Part shown: piece after piece, positions 35,116 through 45,916 of the stretch
Numbering within the stretch: the stretch's first letter is position 1
How the letters are laid out: each line of letters opens with the position of its first letter
Assembly: GCA_016745035.1 (NCBI GenBank)
Contig: JADGDE010000011.1
Location: 62,001 to 126,000, forward strand
Reading direction: 5' to 3'
Length of the DNA: 64,000 nucleotides
DNA from: Thiotrichales bacterium
GTDB taxonomy: Bacteria; Pseudomonadota; Gammaproteobacteria; Beggiatoales; Beggiatoaceae
Made by a program: the position numbers and the translations under genes
Notes under the pieces: generated by a model
Databases searched by the model: none
What the model saw: only the letters and a program-made list of their open reading frames with translations
What the model was told of the DNA's origin: nothing

Positions 35116-37392
35116 ATGGATGTAGATTCTCTCAAACTTCCCCCGCATTCGCTGGAAGCAGAACAGGCGGTCTTAGGCGGTCTGCTGCTCGATAATGGCG
35201 CTTGGGTGCAAATGGCGGATTTAATCGCCAGCTCTGACTTTTATCGTCGCGATCATCAACTGATTTTCGATAATATTGCTGGGCTTTTGGACGATAATCA
35301 GCCCTGCGATGTGATCACGCTCTCAGAATGGCTACAAAACCAGCAACAACTTGAAGCCGTCGGTGGCTTGGCGTATTTGGGCGAACTGGCAAAAAATACC
35401 CCCAGCGCCGCCAATATTAAAACCTACGCCAAAATTGTCCGCGAGCGCTCGATTTTACGGCAATTGATTCAAGTCGGAACCGACATCGCCAATTCCGGTT
35501 TTGACCCGCAAGGGCGTAAAACCGATGAGCTGCTCGACACCGCCGAGCAACAAGTGTTTGCTATCGCCGAGCAAACTTCTCGCGGTGGCGGTTTTGTACC
35601 GATTAAACATTTGCTTGCTGAGGCAGTGGATAAAATTGATACCTTGTTTCATAAAGAAGGCGCAATCACCGGGGTTGCAACGGGGTTTAATGATTTTGAC
35701 GAGCAAACCTCAGGGCTACAACCGGGAGATATGGTGATTGTCGCCGGGCGGCCGTCAATGGGCAAATGCTTAAGTAAAGACAGTGAAATTTTGCTTAGCG
35801 ATGGGCGTATCGAAACCATAGAAACACTCTATCGACAGCAAAAAGCGCAATTGCTGAGCTTAAACAATGATTGGCAATTTCACCCAGCACCGGTCGCGGC
35901 GTTTGTCGATGATGGGCAAAAACCGGTTTTTCGTCTGCGCACCCGTTTAGGTCGGCAGATTTCGACCACAGAAACCCACCCCTATATGACTATTCAAGGC
36001 TGGCAGCCTTTAAGTCAGTTGAAAGTCGGGGATAAAATTGCTGTGCCGCGTCGGCTTTCCATATTTGGAACGCAAGCGCAATCCGAACAACAGATAAAAA
36101 CTTGGGCACAAACCACCACAACGATTCCCTCTGAGGTATTTAGTTTACCGCGTCAACAACTCGCCTTATTTTTACGGCAGTTATTCAAAACAGAATCGTT
36201 GAAGACAACAGTTGAGTATCCAACCGCAAGTGCAACGCTGGCACGACAAACTCAACATTTGTTGCTACGTTTTGGCATTATGGCAAAGCACGAACAACAA
36301 CTGCTCGTGATTGACGAGGTGCAATCATTACAACTATTTGCTAATGAGATATTGCTTGAGGATATTAATACAGCAACGGTGGCAGAAGATAATTTTCCGC
36401 TGGAAATTTGGCAAGAAATAGAACAACTCAAAGGCGATGAGCCTTGGCAAGCTTTGTTACAACGCGCCAAGCTCGCATCTATACAAGCACATCAAGACAG
36501 CTTATCTCGCACTCAACTTAGCAAATTCGCCCACGCCTTAAATAATCAACGCCTAAAAGATTTAGCCGACAGTGCCGTTTACTGGGATGAAGTTGTCAGC
36601 ATCGAGCCTTTGGGTTTGCAACAAGTCTATGATTTAATTGTGCCGGAGACGCATAATTTTGTCGCCAATGATATTTGCGTCCATAACACCACATACGCGA
36701 TGAATATCGCCGAAAACGTCGCCGTTTACGAAAAACTCCCCGTGGCTGTGTTTAGCATGGAAATGCCCGGCGAGCAATTGGCGATGCGTTTGATGTCATC
36801 GCTCGGGCGCATTGATCAGCACAAAGTCCGTACCGGACAGCTAGAAAATGATGATTGGCCGCGGCTAACTTCGGCGATTTCGATGATGTCGGAAGCGCCG
36901 ATGTTTATCGACGATACCCCTGCGCTGAGTCCGACCGAATTACGCGCCCGTACCCGCCGCCTAGCACAAGAGCATGGGCAACTGGGTTTGATTGTGATTG
37001 ATTATTTACAGCTAATGCAAGTACCAGGGCAAGGCGAAAACCGCGCCACAGAAGTGGGGATTATCTCGCGGTCGCTAAAATCTTTGGCGAAAGAATTAAA
37101 AGTCCCTGTGATGGCGCTCTCGCAGCTTAACCGTAGCCTAGAGCAACGCCCAGATAAACGCCCGAAAATGTCAGATTTGCGTGAGTCGGGTTCTATCGAG
37201 CAGGATGCCGATTTGATTGCCTTTATTTATCGTGATGAGGTCTATAACGAAGACAGCGAAGCCAAAGGCACGGCGGAGATTATTATTGCCAAGCAGCGTA
37301 ACGGCCCAATTGGCACGGTACGCTTGGCGTTTATCGGGCGCTATACCCGTTTTGAAAATTTTAGCCCGGATGTCTATGACTACGAAGAATGA
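35116..37392 (+). CDS. dnaB: Replicative DNA helicase DnaB with intein
   Basis: Precursor of 758 residues: 451 residues of helicase exteins plus a 307-residue intein. The N-terminal domain starts LKLPPHSLEAEQAVLGGLLL. Walker A is split: GRPSMGK | intein | TTYAMNIAENVA. After splicing the P-loop reads GRPSMGKTT. Later motifs are IVIDYLQLMQVPG (Walker B), LSQLNRSLEQRPDKRPKMSDLRESGSIEQ in consecutive segments, and the C-terminal IIIAKQRNGPIGTV. DnaB unwinds DNA ahead of the replication fork, and its ATPase cannot work until the intein is removed. The 3' end overlaps the convergent transporter gene by 13 bases. Confidence 0.97.
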   Translation: MDVDSLKLPPHSLEAEQAVLGGLLLDNGAWVQMADLIASSDFYRRDHQLIFDNIAGLLDDNQPCDVITLSEWLQNQQQLEAVGGLAYLGELAKNTPSAANIKTYAKIVRERSILRQLIQVGTDIANSGFDPQGRKTDELLDTAEQQVFAIAEQTSRGGGFVPIKHLLAEAVDKIDTLFHKEGAITGVATGFNDFDEQTSGLQPGDMVIVAGRPSMGKCLSKDSEILLSDGRIETIETLYRQQKAQLLSLNNDWQFHPAPVAAFVDDGQKPVFRLRTRLGRQISTTETHPYMTIQGWQPLSQLKVGDKIAVPRRLSIFGTQAQSEQQIKTWAQTTTTIPSEVFSLPRQQLALFLRQLFKTESLKTTVEYPTASATLARQTQHLLLRFGIMAKHEQQLLVIDEVQSLQLFANEILLEDINTATVAEDNFPLEIWQEIEQLKGDEPWQALLQRAKLASIQAHQDSLSRTQLSKFAHALNNQRLKDLADSAVYWDEVVSIEPLGLQQVYDLIVPETHNFVANDICVHNTTYAMNIAENVAVYEKLPVAVFSMEMPGEQLAMRLMSSLGRIDQHKVRTGQLENDDWPRLTSAISMMSEAPMFIDDTPALSPTELRARTRRLAQEHGQLGLIVIDYLQLMQVPGQGENRATEVGIISRSLKSLAKELKVPVMALSQLNRSLEQRPDKRPKMSDLRESGSIEQDADLIAFIYRDEVYNEDSEAKGTAEIIIAKQRNGPIGTVRLAFIGRYTRFENFSPDVYDYEE
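35767..36687 (+). other. DnaB intein inserted in the P-loop, eroded endonuclease
   Basis: 307 codons from Cys1 (CLSKDSEILLSDGRIETIET, block A) to the terminal His-Asn (FVANDICVHN, block G). Block B is TTETHPYMTIQGWQPL (Thr-x-x-His-Pro variant), and block F is VYDLIVPETHNF. The +1 extein residue is Thr. All splicing residues (Cys1, penultimate His, Asn, Thr+1) are present. The centre is short, and the place of the homing endonuclease reads LALFLRQLFKTES, where active LAGLIDADG enzymes have an acidic FLRGLFDADG-like motif; LLLRFGIMAKH further on is another remnant. Splicing is therefore likely to work, homing not. Confidence 0.93.
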
Positions 37393-38165
37393 GGTGCTGT
37401 CAGTTCTCGGTCTTTGCGACTTAAATCCCAGCCCCGCGCCCAATAAATAAACGGCGTATCAATCATCGCAATCAGGACTTTAAAGACGTATTTCGCCATT
37501 CCCAGTTGCAGCGCCATCCAAAATGCCACATCGGTAGCAATATCTGGCTGAGTTTGTAAAAACAAAGGCCACCAAACAATTAAGGTGTAGAGCGCGGTAT
37601 CGACCATTTGTGACAGCATAGTAGAGGCGTTGTTACGCAGCCACAGGTGTCGGCCTTGGGTTTTTTCTTTGATTTTGTGGAAAATCCACACGTCGAGATG
37701 TTGGCTGACTAAATAGACAAATAAAGAGCCGAAAACAAAATGCGGGGTAAAGCCAAATAAGGTGGTGAGGGCATCGTGGGTATTGGCGGCGATAACGCGA
37801 TTGGGGGAAGGGTCAAAAATGAGGCTGAAACTGATCATTAGGACGACCAAGGCACTGGTAGCAAAGCCTATCATCACCGCTCGGTTGGCTTCTTTATGTC
37901 CGTATTTTTCGCTGAGTAAGTCGGTCGCAAAATAAATGCCAGCGTATAAAATTAAGCCAAGGCTGGTCTCCAGACCAAAAATGGTGATAAGTTTCGGCCC
38001 TTGTAAATTACTGAGCATAATATCGAGCACAATAATCGCGTATAGCCCAATTTTGCCATAAAGACGATATAATAGCAGTGTTGCGCTCAAGTCGATGACA
38101 ACCACCATCACCCATAATAGGTTTTGGTGCTGGCTAAAAAAATCCACTATAACATTGGGTAACAT
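37380..38165 (-). CDS. Queuosine precursor transporter, YhhQ/VUT family
   Basis: About 261 residues with six or more membrane helices (LLWVMVVVIDLSATLLLYRL, GLYAIIVLDIMLSNL, LGLILYAGIYFATDLLSEKY). The motif FATDLLSEKYGHKEANRAV is characteristic of the vitamin-uptake-transporter (VUT) proteins that import queuine or preQ precursors. ATG at 38163-38165 (MLPNVIVDF) is preferred over an upstream GTG. Convergent with dnaB, overlapping its last 13 bases; divergent from the TamA-like gene. Confidence 0.8.
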   Translation of the reverse strand: MLPNVIVDFFSQHQNLLWVMVVVIDLSATLLLYRLYGKIGLYAIIVLDIMLSNLQGPKLITIFGLETSLGLILYAGIYFATDLLSEKYGHKEANRAVMIGFATSALVVLMISFSLIFDPSPNRVIAANTHDALTTLFGFTPHFVFGSLFVYLVSQHLDVWIFHKIKEKTQGRHLWLRNNASTMLSQMVDTALYTLIVWWPLFLQTQPDIATDVAFWMALQLGMAKYVFKVLIAMIDTPFIYWARGWDLSRKDRELTAPHSS

Positions 38166-38308
38166 GAATAATACTCGGTGATAACAGGCGTGAATCCGCA
38201 CACCTTATAACGATCACAGGTAGCGAGCTGCCTGTAGGCGATTTGTAGAAAAAACAAAGCAAATTGTTTGCCGATTAAACAAACAATAAAAACAACCTTC
38301 TAATAAAT

Positions 38309-40804
38309 ATGATAAAACCCATTCTTGTCTTGTGCTTAAGCTGTCTCAGCTTACCTGTATTAGCAACAGAAATAATACTTAATATTCAAGGTATTAATGA
38401 TGCTGCTTTATTAGAAAGCCTCAAAACCCATTTGAGCATCAAAGCCCTGAAAAAAACCGATGAAAAGATTTTATCAGATAATCGTGTTAATTATTTACAT
38501 GCACAAGCTGAAAGTGAAATTCAAGGGACACTTAAACAACAAGGCTATTACCAGCCTGAACTTAAGTTAAACTTAACAAAAAAACAAGCCGCTGGCAAAG
38601 ACCCGGTTGCCGAGCCTAGCATTTGGCAAGCGGATTATCAGGTGCAATTAGGCTTGCCTGTCTATATTAAGACTGTTGATATTCAAGTACAGGGCGAGGG
38701 CAAAGATGCCTCCGAATTTAAGCAATGGTTAGCGGACTTTAGCCTCAAAGCTGGGGATAAATTACACCCACAAGCCTTTCATGATTTGCAGCAGCAGTTC
38801 AAATACTTAAGCAAAGAACAAGGCTATATCGAAGCGCAGGTTTTACGCCATGAAATCGTCATCAGTGACAATAAACAAGCCGCTGATCTGTATTTGTCGG
38901 TGGATACGGGCAAGCGTTATGAAGCTGATGCCCTAAAACAGCAAATTACCCTGCACATTGAAGGCACAGAGGATGAAGCGGTGCTTGCCAATATTCGTAC
39001 TTATTCGAGTTTGTACCAACAAGGACAAAGCGCAAAAAAACTGATTTCAGATACGCGGGTGACTTATTTACACAAACAAGCCGAGCAAGAAATCCGTCAC
39101 GCATTGCAACCGTTTGGTTATTACCACCCCAGTATCAAAACCGAATTAAAACCCCGTGCCGCTACGGATAGCACGCCTAAAGGTTGGGAGGCGTTTTATA
39201 CCATCAAGCTCGGTGAGCCAACTTTGATTAAGGTGTTGGATATTCAACTCGCAGGCAAAGGCAAAGACGATCCCGTATTGACCGAATTAATTGCAAAGTT
39301 TCCACTCAAACAAGGCGCGCGGCTGCAACATGCACCTTATGAAAGCCTGAAAAAACAACTCAAAACCACGGCGGAAAATTATGGCTATTTTGAAGCATTG
39401 ACCACGCGTCGCGAAATTCGCATCAACCCAGAAAGCAAAATCGCTGCGATTCATCTACATTTTGACACAGGGCAACGCTATCGTTTTGGTGAAATCAAGT
39501 TTAGCCAAACCCGTTTCCAAGATTGGGTACTGCGGCGTTATGTCGGTTTTCAACCGGGGGATTATTATGATCGCAAAACCCTGTTGGATTTTCGCCGTTA
39601 CTTGGGTAACAGTGGTTATTTTAAAGAAATTGAAGTCAAAAAAACCAAGAATAAAGAAGCGGGGATTTTAGATTTAGAAGTGATCACCACCCTTGCCCGC
39701 GCCGATAGTTACCGTATCCGTGTCGGTTATGGTACAGACTCGGCTTTGCGTTTAGGGCTAGATGCTGGATGGGCGCAACTCAACCGCTACGGGCATAGCG
39801 TCAAATTACACAGTAAATTGGCAACTAATAAAAACCGCTTACTTGGTACGATTGAATACCGGGTTCCCACAGGCAGTCATCAAGAGCACTATTTCAGCAC
39901 CATTTTAGGCTATCGAGCAGAGGATTTTGATTCTGATGATATTGGACTCGATCCCGATTTTGTTATCCCTGGGGCTAAAACCCGTGACAATAATATGAGC
40001 CTTGGCTTTCAGCAACACCGCATCCGCAGCCTGTTTGGAGTCAAAATAGAAGAAGTCGTGGGTTTATCTTATACGGTCGAATCTTATAATTTATTGCCGT
40101 TGATGTTCACCGCAGAGCAAATTGATCTATTAGAAACGCTAGCGCAAGGGGGCGACCCCACTGCCAGTGCAGTCGATTTGGAAAGCCTGAATCCCAGCTA
40201 TCGGGTATTAGCGCCAAAAATTAGCTGGATTTATACCGACACTGATAATCCGATTTATACCACCCACGGACAACAAGTGAAATTATCCCTGATGGGCGCG
40301 CGCAAAGGCTTTGGCTCTAATGTCGATTTTTGGCAAATTTCCCTGCATAGCGCCATGATTCGACGCTTGCACGAAAAAGGGCGGCTAATTTTACGCGGTA
40401 CAGTCGCCTATACCGATGCTGAGACCATCAATATTTTTGGCTCTGGCAACACCTTTAACCGGATGCCCAAATCACTACAATTCCGCACAGGTGGCGATAG
40501 AAGTGTTCGAGGCTATGGTTTCCAAAGTTTGGATGGTGGCGGCGAAACCCTCCTCAGCGCTAAGCATATTCTCACCACCAGTGTCGAATACGAATACCGC
40601 TTTCTCAAAGACTGGAGCTGGGCGGCATTTGTCGATAGCGGCAACGCCTTTAATGATTTTAGTCGGATGAATTTAGAAACCGGTGTCGGCACAGGGATTC
40701 GCTGGCACTCGCCGGTGGGCTTGGTGCGGATGGACATCGCCTTTCCAACCCACGGCGGCATTAAAGACTTTCGCTTTCACTTAAATATTGGCCCAGATTT
40801 TTAA
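38309..40804 (+). CDS. tamA: TamA/BamA-family outer-membrane protein with duplicated POTRA pair
   Basis: The protein has 831 residues against about 580 for E. coli TamA. Signal peptide (1-19). Residues about 22-205 and 212-393 are two copies of the same double-POTRA unit: compare [16 protein letters not shown] / [27 protein letters not shown] / [11 protein letters not shown] and DTGKRY / DTGQRY. A further POTRA (about 390-470, [17 protein letters not shown]) and the beta-barrel follow, with the [11 protein letters not shown] loop (Omp85 VRGY/F lock motif) and C-terminal [11 protein letters not shown]. TamA assists assembly of autotransporters and lipid transport with TamB; no tamB is adjacent. 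It might also serve the exoprotein, but it is not a typical TpsB. Confidence 0.82.
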   Translation: MIKPILVLCLSCLSLPVLATEIILNIQGINDAALLESLKTHLSIKALKKTDEKILSDNRVNYLHAQAESEIQGTLKQQGYYQPELKLNLTKKQAAGKDPVAEPSIWQADYQVQLGLPVYIKTVDIQVQGEGKDASEFKQWLADFSLKAGDKLHPQAFHDLQQQFKYLSKEQGYIEAQVLRHEIVISDNKQAADLYLSVDTGKRYEADALKQQITLHIEGTEDEAVLANIRTYSSLYQQGQSAKKLISDTRVTYLHKQAEQEIRHALQPFGYYHPSIKTELKPRAATDSTPKGWEAFYTIKLGEPTLIKVLDIQLAGKGKDDPVLTELIAKFPLKQGARLQHAPYESLKKQLKTTAENYGYFEALTTRREIRINPESKIAAIHLHFDTGQRYRFGEIKFSQTRFQDWVLRRYVGFQPGDYYDRKTLLDFRRYLGNSGYFKEIEVKKTKNKEAGILDLEVITTLARADSYRIRVGYGTDSALRLGLDAGWAQLNRYGHSVKLHSKLATNKNRLLGTIEYRVPTGSHQEHYFSTILGYRAEDFDSDDIGLDPDFVIPGAKTRDNNMSLGFQQHRIRSLFGVKIEEVVGLSYTVESYNLLPLMFTAEQIDLLETLAQGGDPTASAVDLESLNPSYRVLAPKISWIYTDTDNPIYTTHGQQVKLSLMGARKGFGSNVDFWQISLHSAMIRRLHEKGRLILRGTVAYTDAETINIFGSGNTFNRMPKSLQFRTGGDRSVRGYGFQSLDGGGETLLSAKHILTTSVEYEYRFLKDWSWAAFVDSGNAFNDFSRMNLETGVGTGIRWHSPVGLVRMDIAFPTHGGIKDFRFHLNIGPDF

Positions 40805-40806
40805 AT

Positions 40807-42792
40807 ATGTCTACGGATGATGTCTTTAAGCTGCAAGCGGATTATCAACCTTGCGGCGACCAACCCAGCGCTATCAAAGCCCTATCCGAGGGCTTAGCTA
40901 CAGGCTTACGCCATCAAACCTTGCTTGGGGTCACAGGTTCAGGTAAAACCTTTAGCATTGCTAATGTGATTCAAACCGAGCAGCGCCCAACGCTGGTGCT
41001 GGCGCATAATAAAACCCTTGCCGCGCAGTTATACCGCGAAATGTGCGAATTTTTCCCCGACAATTCGGTGGAATATTTTGTCTCTTATTACGATTATTAT
41101 CAGCCCGAAGCCTATGTGCCGGCGCGGGATATGTACATCGAAAAAGATGCCGCCATCAATGCCCAGATTGAACAAATGCGTTTATCGGCAACCAAATCCC
41201 TGATGCAAAAACGCGATGTGATTATCGTCGCCACCGTCTCGGCAATTTATGGACTCGGCGACCCCAACACCTATATGAACATGATTTTGCACTTGGTGTG
41301 CGGCGACACACTGGATCAGCGCTTTGCCCTGCGGCGTTTGGCAGAATTACAATACGAACGCAATGATGTGGTGCTCAAACGTGGTAGCTATCGGGTACAC
41401 GGCGACACCTTGGATATATTCCCCGCCGAATCCGAAAAAGAAGCGGTGCGGCTGAGTTTATTTGATGATGAAATCGAGAGCATTCATTGGTTTGACCCGC
41501 TCACCGGACGTTTATTGCGCGAAGCCCCACGCCTAACCATTTACCCCAAAACCCATTACGTCACCCCCGAGCATATTCTCAAAAATGCCCGCGCCAAAAT
41601 TAAAACCGAACTAGAACACACCTATAAACAATTCAAACAAGCCGAGCGCCATATCGAAGCTCAGCGGATACAAGAACGGGTCAATTATGACCTCGAAATG
41701 ATTCAAGAAGTCGGTTATTGCAGCGGCATCGAAAACTATAGCCGTTATCTCTCTGGCAGACCCGAGGGCATAGCGCCGCCGACCCTATTTGATTATTTGC
41801 CCAAAGATGCCTTACTGGTGGTCGATGAAAGCCATGTGACCTTGCCACAACTCGGCGCTATGTATCGCGGCGACCGCGCCCGCAAAGAAAACTTAGTTAA
41901 TTATGGTTTTCGTTTGCCCTCGGCTTTAGATAACCGTCCTTTAAGTTTTAGTGAATTTGAACAACTCGCCCCGCAAGCGATTTATGTCTCCGCAACCCCA
42001 AGCGACTATGAAACCGAACACAGTCAGCAACAAGTTGAGCAACTGATACGCCCGACAGGCTTGCTTGATCCTGAAATAGAAGTGCGCCCCGCTAGCACTC
42101 AAGTAGATGATTTATATGGCGAGATTAGACGCTGTATCGAGCAATCGCAGCGGGTGCTGGTGACGACATTAACCAAACGCATGGCGGAAGATTTAAGCGA
42201 TTATTTAGACCAAGCAGGCGTTAAAGCGCGCTATTTACACTCGGACATAGATACGGTCGAGCGGGTAGAGATTATCCGCGATTTACGCCTGGGCGTGTTT
42301 GATGTTTTAATCGGGATTAATTTATTGCGTGAAGGCTTGGATATGCCCGAAGTCGCCTTGGTAGCGATTTTAGATGCCGACAAAGAAGGCTTTTTGCGCT
42401 CAGCTAAAGCCTTGATTCAAACCATCGGTAGAGCAGCACGACACTTAGAAGGGCGGGCAATTTTATACGCGGATAAAACCACGGCAGCGATGCAAGTGGC
42501 GATGGATGAAACAAAGCGCCGCCGCCAAACACAGAATGAATATAACCAACAGCACGGCATCACCCCTCGCAGCATCAATAAAGCGGTGTTGGACATTATA
42601 GAAACCGAACAACAAATTGAAGATAAGCCCGCAGCCATCGCCTCGATTGCTGACCCGAAAAAATTAAGCCAAACGCTAAAAAAACTAGAAAAACAAATGC
42701 TAGCCCATGCACAGGCATTGGAGTTTGAACAGGCAGCAGCGGTGCGCGACGAGATTCAAGCACTCAAGCGTGCGCAGGGTTTGAGTGTATGA
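40807..42792 (+). CDS. uvrB: Excinuclease ABC subunit B
   Basis: The DNA-damage verification helicase of nucleotide-excision repair, with 661 residues, normal. Walker [27 protein letters not shown]; beta-hairpin region [21 protein letters not shown] (Walker B); [34 protein letters not shown]; and the C-terminal UVR domain [20 protein letters not shown] that binds UvrC. It starts 2 bases after the TamA-like stop, so the two are co-transcribed. Confidence 0.98.
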   Translation: MSTDDVFKLQADYQPCGDQPSAIKALSEGLATGLRHQTLLGVTGSGKTFSIANVIQTEQRPTLVLAHNKTLAAQLYREMCEFFPDNSVEYFVSYYDYYQPEAYVPARDMYIEKDAAINAQIEQMRLSATKSLMQKRDVIIVATVSAIYGLGDPNTYMNMILHLVCGDTLDQRFALRRLAELQYERNDVVLKRGSYRVHGDTLDIFPAESEKEAVRLSLFDDEIESIHWFDPLTGRLLREAPRLTIYPKTHYVTPEHILKNARAKIKTELEHTYKQFKQAERHIEAQRIQERVNYDLEMIQEVGYCSGIENYSRYLSGRPEGIAPPTLFDYLPKDALLVVDESHVTLPQLGAMYRGDRARKENLVNYGFRLPSALDNRPLSFSEFEQLAPQAIYVSATPSDYETEHSQQQVEQLIRPTGLLDPEIEVRPASTQVDDLYGEIRRCIEQSQRVLVTTLTKRMAEDLSDYLDQAGVKARYLHSDIDTVERVEIIRDLRLGVFDVLIGINLLREGLDMPEVALVAILDADKEGFLRSAKALIQTIGRAARHLEGRAILYADKTTAAMQVAMDETKRRRQTQNEYNQQHGITPRSINKAVLDIIETEQQIEDKPAAIASIADPKKLSQTLKKLEKQMLAHAQALEFEQAAAVRDEIQALKRAQGLSV

Positions 42793-42873
42793 ACAATGAT
42801 CGGCAAGATTATAATATTTAAAATTGGTATAAGGTATTGATATTACCTCTATTACCTATTTGAAATACACAGA

Positions 42874-42893
42874 AGCGGGATGGGCATCCCGCT
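42874..42893. terminator. Palindrome between convergent uvrB and tsaB
   Basis: AGCGGGATG / CATCCCGCT with a 2-base centre, perfect 9-bp arms, ten bases before the tsaB stop. It lacks T runs, so it is a plausible but weak two-way terminator. Confidence 0.5.
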
Positions 42894-42902
42894 CTGATAT
42901 GA

Positions 42903-43601
42903 TTAGGATTGTTTTGCTCGCATAGCAGCGGATTTTGCCGCGACATTATCACGCAAATACACAGGCAAAGCATCAGCAGCGCATACGTCTTGTCCTTGAG
43001 CTAGTGCTGCAAGGGCAAAGGGCAGTAAGTCTTGCGCATCAGGAGCGGTTTCAAGGCTGATATGTTGCGGTTGGCATTGCTGCTGGAGCATGTCTTGATA
43101 TTCATCCCAAGCACTGCCGACGGCATAGTAGTCTTGAGCGCTGTTATCAATAGGCACAGCATCGGGTTTAACTTCAGCATCCGCTATCAGCGCCTGCATT
43201 AAGCCTTGTTCATCTTGTTGATACACACCCCAGTATAGTGCTTGCATACGCGCATCTAAGCCAGCATAAACCCGTTTTGCGCCATGTTGCCGTACTTGCC
43301 CTTGCGCCAAAACTGCGAGGGTGGAGATGGGGACGACAGGGCAATCTAAGCCTAGAGCAATGCCTTGAGTCACCGCCGCCGCAAGGCGCAATCCGGTAAA
43401 ACTGCCAGGTCCTCGCCCAAAACTCAAGCCGTCAATTTGGCTTTTATTGCAGCCTGCTTGAGCCAATAATTGCTCCAGCATCGGCAGCAATAGTTCAGCA
43501 TGACGGCGCGGGGCAAGCTGAAAATCGCTGAGGATTTCGCCGTCTTGATATAGGGCGCAAGAGCAAGCATCGGTGGCGGTTTCTAATGCCAATATCCGCA
43601 T
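42903..43601 (-). CDS. tsaB: tRNA threonylcarbamoyladenosine biosynthesis protein TsaB
   Basis: A scaffold partner of TsaD in making t6A37 in tRNAs that read ANN codons. It has 232 residues with ASKHA-fold motifs: ILALETATDACSCALY, ISTLAVLAQGQ and the FGRGPGSFTGLRLAA loop. It lacks the TsaD metal-binding His pair, as expected. It lies 3 bases after gpmI on the minus strand. Confidence 0.94.
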   Translation of the reverse strand: MRILALETATDACSCALYQDGEILSDFQLAPRRHAELLLPMLEQLLAQAGCNKSQIDGLSFGRGPGSFTGLRLAAAVTQGIALGLDCPVVPISTLAVLAQGQVRQHGAKRVYAGLDARMQALYWGVYQQDEQGLMQALIADAEVKPDAVPIDNSAQDYYAVGSAWDEYQDMLQQQCQPQHISLETAPDAQDLLPFALAALAQGQDVCAADALPVYLRDNVAAKSAAMRAKQS

Positions 43602-43604
43602 GAT

Positions 43605-45164
43605 TTAGTCTTCCCAGCTAATCAGGCTGTGTCCTGTCATTTCGTCGGGAATCTCCAGGTCGAGCATGGATAAAATTGTCGGCGCAACATCAGCTATATT
43701 ACCTTCAGCTTCGAGCTTGGCTACGCGTTGCCCAACATAAATCAGCGGCACAGGGCTAAGGGTGTGGGCTGTGTGGGCTTGGTTTTTTTCTTCATTAAAG
43801 AGCTGTTCAGCATTGCCATGATCGGCGGTAATCAGCATTTCCCCATTGATTTTTTTCAAGGTTTCAGCGATGCGCCCTAAACATTCGTCCACGGTTTCAA
43901 CCGCTATTTTTGCCGCATCGAGTTTGCCCGTGTGTCCCACCATATCGGTGTTGGCAAAATTACAGACCACAAAATGATAGGGTTCTTCGGTTTTTGACAA
44001 CGAGCGAATCAAGCGGTCGGTCAGTTCTGATGCGCTCATTTCCGGTTGTAAGTCATAGGTGGCAACTTTGGGTGAGCTGATCAGGGCGCGTTTTTCACCG
44101 GGGAAAACCGCTTCATTGCCGCCATTGAAGAAAAAGGTTACATGGGCATATTTTTCGGTTTCGGCAATCCGCAGTTGGCGCATTCCTTGATTGGAAACCA
44201 ATTCGCCCAGCACATTGTAGAGGTGTTGCGGTGGATAAGCGACATCACAAGGCAAACCTTTTTGATATTGGGTTAAGGTAGCAAAATCTGCCAGTTGTGG
44301 GCGTTTGTTGCGGGTGAAACCATAAAAATCATCAAGGACAAAAGGCTGACACAGTTGCCGCGCTCGGTCGGCGCGGAAGTTCATAAAAATCACCGAGTCA
44401 TTGTCGGTAATCGGTACAGCTTCGCCAATCACGGTGGGTTCAATAAATTCGTCGGTTTCATCACGGGCATAAGCGGCTTCTAGGGCGGCTGTGGCACTGT
44501 CGGCATGTTCGCCTAAACTTTCGGTGAGGAGGCGATAGACTTTCTCGACCCTGTCCCAGCGCCGATCACGGTCAAGGGCATAATAGCGCCCGCTGAGGCT
44601 GGCAAAGCGCCCGACACCTATGCGTGCAAAGCAGGCTTCGGTTTTCTCGATGCTTTCACCGATGGCATGAGGAGAGGTATCACGGCCATCACCAAAGGCG
44701 TGTAAATAAATCTTTGTTGCCCCCCGTTTAGCCGCGAGTTCTAAGAGGGCTAAAATGTGATCTTCATGGCTGTGAACCCCACCATCAGAGAGCAATCCCA
44801 TGACGTGTAAGGCAGTTTTTTTCGCAATTGACGCATCTATCGCTTTCGTTAATGCTAAATTTTCGTTAAAATCACCCTTTTCTATGGCATGACCGATACG
44901 GGTCAGTTCTTGGTAGACGATACGTCCTGAGCCTAGGGTAATATGACCAACCTCAGAATTGCCCATTTGCTCATCGGGTAAGCCCACCGCATTACCCGAA
45001 GCTTGCAATAAACCATGGGGACATTGTTCCCAGAGTTTATCCCAAACAGGCGTGTTGGCTTGGTGTATCGCATTGGATGTACTGTCTTCGCGATAGCCCC
45101 AACCATCTAAAATGGTCAATACAATCGGGCCGAGTGTTTGTGTATTATCCTGCTTGTTGTTCAT
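43605..45164 (-). CDS. gpmI: 2,3-bisphosphoglycerate-independent phosphoglycerate mutase
   Basis: Interconverts 3- and 2-phosphoglycerate using two Mn(II). Its 519 residues are normal. ILDGWGYRED holds the first metal Asp, QMGNSEVGH the phospho-serine (Ser70), and MGLLSDGGVHSHEDHI, HAFGDGRDTSP, VVCNFANTDMVGHTG and ITADHGNAEQ the other ligands. AAGGAATT lies directly before the ATG. It is probably co-transcribed with tsaB. Confidence 0.97.
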   Translation of the reverse strand: MNNKQDNTQTLGPIVLTILDGWGYREDSTSNAIHQANTPVWDKLWEQCPHGLLQASGNAVGLPDEQMGNSEVGHITLGSGRIVYQELTRIGHAIEKGDFNENLALTKAIDASIAKKTALHVMGLLSDGGVHSHEDHILALLELAAKRGATKIYLHAFGDGRDTSPHAIGESIEKTEACFARIGVGRFASLSGRYYALDRDRRWDRVEKVYRLLTESLGEHADSATAALEAAYARDETDEFIEPTVIGEAVPITDNDSVIFMNFRADRARQLCQPFVLDDFYGFTRNKRPQLADFATLTQYQKGLPCDVAYPPQHLYNVLGELVSNQGMRQLRIAETEKYAHVTFFFNGGNEAVFPGEKRALISSPKVATYDLQPEMSASELTDRLIRSLSKTEEPYHFVVCNFANTDMVGHTGKLDAAKIAVETVDECLGRIAETLKKINGEMLITADHGNAEQLFNEEKNQAHTAHTLSPVPLIYVGQRVAKLEAEGNIADVAPTILSMLDLEIPDEMTGHSLISWED

Positions 45165-45519
45165 AATTCCTTGAATCCGTACTTGCTGTTGCTGTGGATA
45201 TTTTAAACCAATTGTAAGCCTTGCTATACTAAAATCTTTAGGTTTTTTTGTATTAAAAGATTAAACTAACATACAAACCTGATTTTAGATTTTGAAAAAT
45301 ACCGTTGTAACATAGCCTTAGGCTTAGTTACGCTAGCATAATTTGCAAGACATAAGTTTAGCAATTGGTATCGTTAGGTTTCTGTGTAAACCTGCAAGTT
45401 CGATAAAAATTCGTGAATGTCTAAGGGGGCAGCTCAATTGCATCATCGTTTTCGGTGTATGAGTAGCTGGCAAACCACAATCGAACTCAGGTCACAACCT
45501 GTTTATCGAGGGATATACG
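45165..45519. promoter_or_regulatory. Divergent gpmI/arsR intergenic region
   Basis: No gene in these 355 bases. An inverted repeat CAGGT-CACA-ACCTG at 45488-45501 lies 18 bases before the ArsR-family start and could be its autoregulatory site; this is inference from position only. A loose hairpin ATCTTT/AAAGAT occurs near 45235-45260. Confidence 0.3.
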
Positions 45520-45870
45520 ATGTTGGATATGAAATATATGGCAATTGAAAACTCAGAGAACAGTCCAATCTCTTTAATGACTCAGGATGAGGATATAGAA
45601 CGTGCTTCACGTTCTATGAAGGCAATGTCGCATCCATTACGTCTGAAAATTCTTTGTACCTTGGGTGCAGAGGAGTTAAGCGTGCAAGACATTGTTGAAT
45701 ATGTCGGCACATCACAAAGTAATATTTCCCAGCATTTAGCTATTTTGCGTGATAAAGGTATTTTAGCCTCACGTAAAGATGCCAATCGGGTTTATTATCG
45801 GGTGGGTGATGCCAGGACTTTGCGCCTAATCAGCATGATGCGTGAAGTATTTTGCTCATTTTGCGCTTAA
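45520..45870 (+). CDS. ArsR-family transcriptional regulator
   Basis: The protein has 116 residues. Winged helix: MSHPLRLKILCTLGAEELSV, then recognition helix SQSNISQHLAILRDKGILAS and wing KDANRVYYRVGD. Two Cys close the protein (VFCSFCA) and one lies in the helix CTLG. Members of this family sense metals or, as BigR/SqrR, reactive sulfur through Cys pairs. The DUF2892 and rhodanese genes that follow favour a sulfur-related signal, but the sensing site is not proven. GAGGG precedes the start. Confidence 0.8.
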   Translation: MLDMKYMAIENSENSPISLMTQDEDIERASRSMKAMSHPLRLKILCTLGAEELSVQDIVEYVGTSQSNISQHLAILRDKGILASRKDANRVYYRVGDARTLRLISMMREVFCSFCA

Positions 45871-45916
45871 GCTGATTGGCTTTTGCAATCATCTATTTAC
45901 TTAAAGGACTATAGAG

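Noticed and set aside
38309..40804. Reading the TamA-like protein as the missing TpsB (FhaC/ShlB) transporter of the exoprotein
   Set aside because: It has TamA-type repeated POTRA units and a BamA/TamA barrel; it lacks the N-terminal plug helix and POTRA_2/ShlB features of TpsB and is co-transcribed with uvrB.
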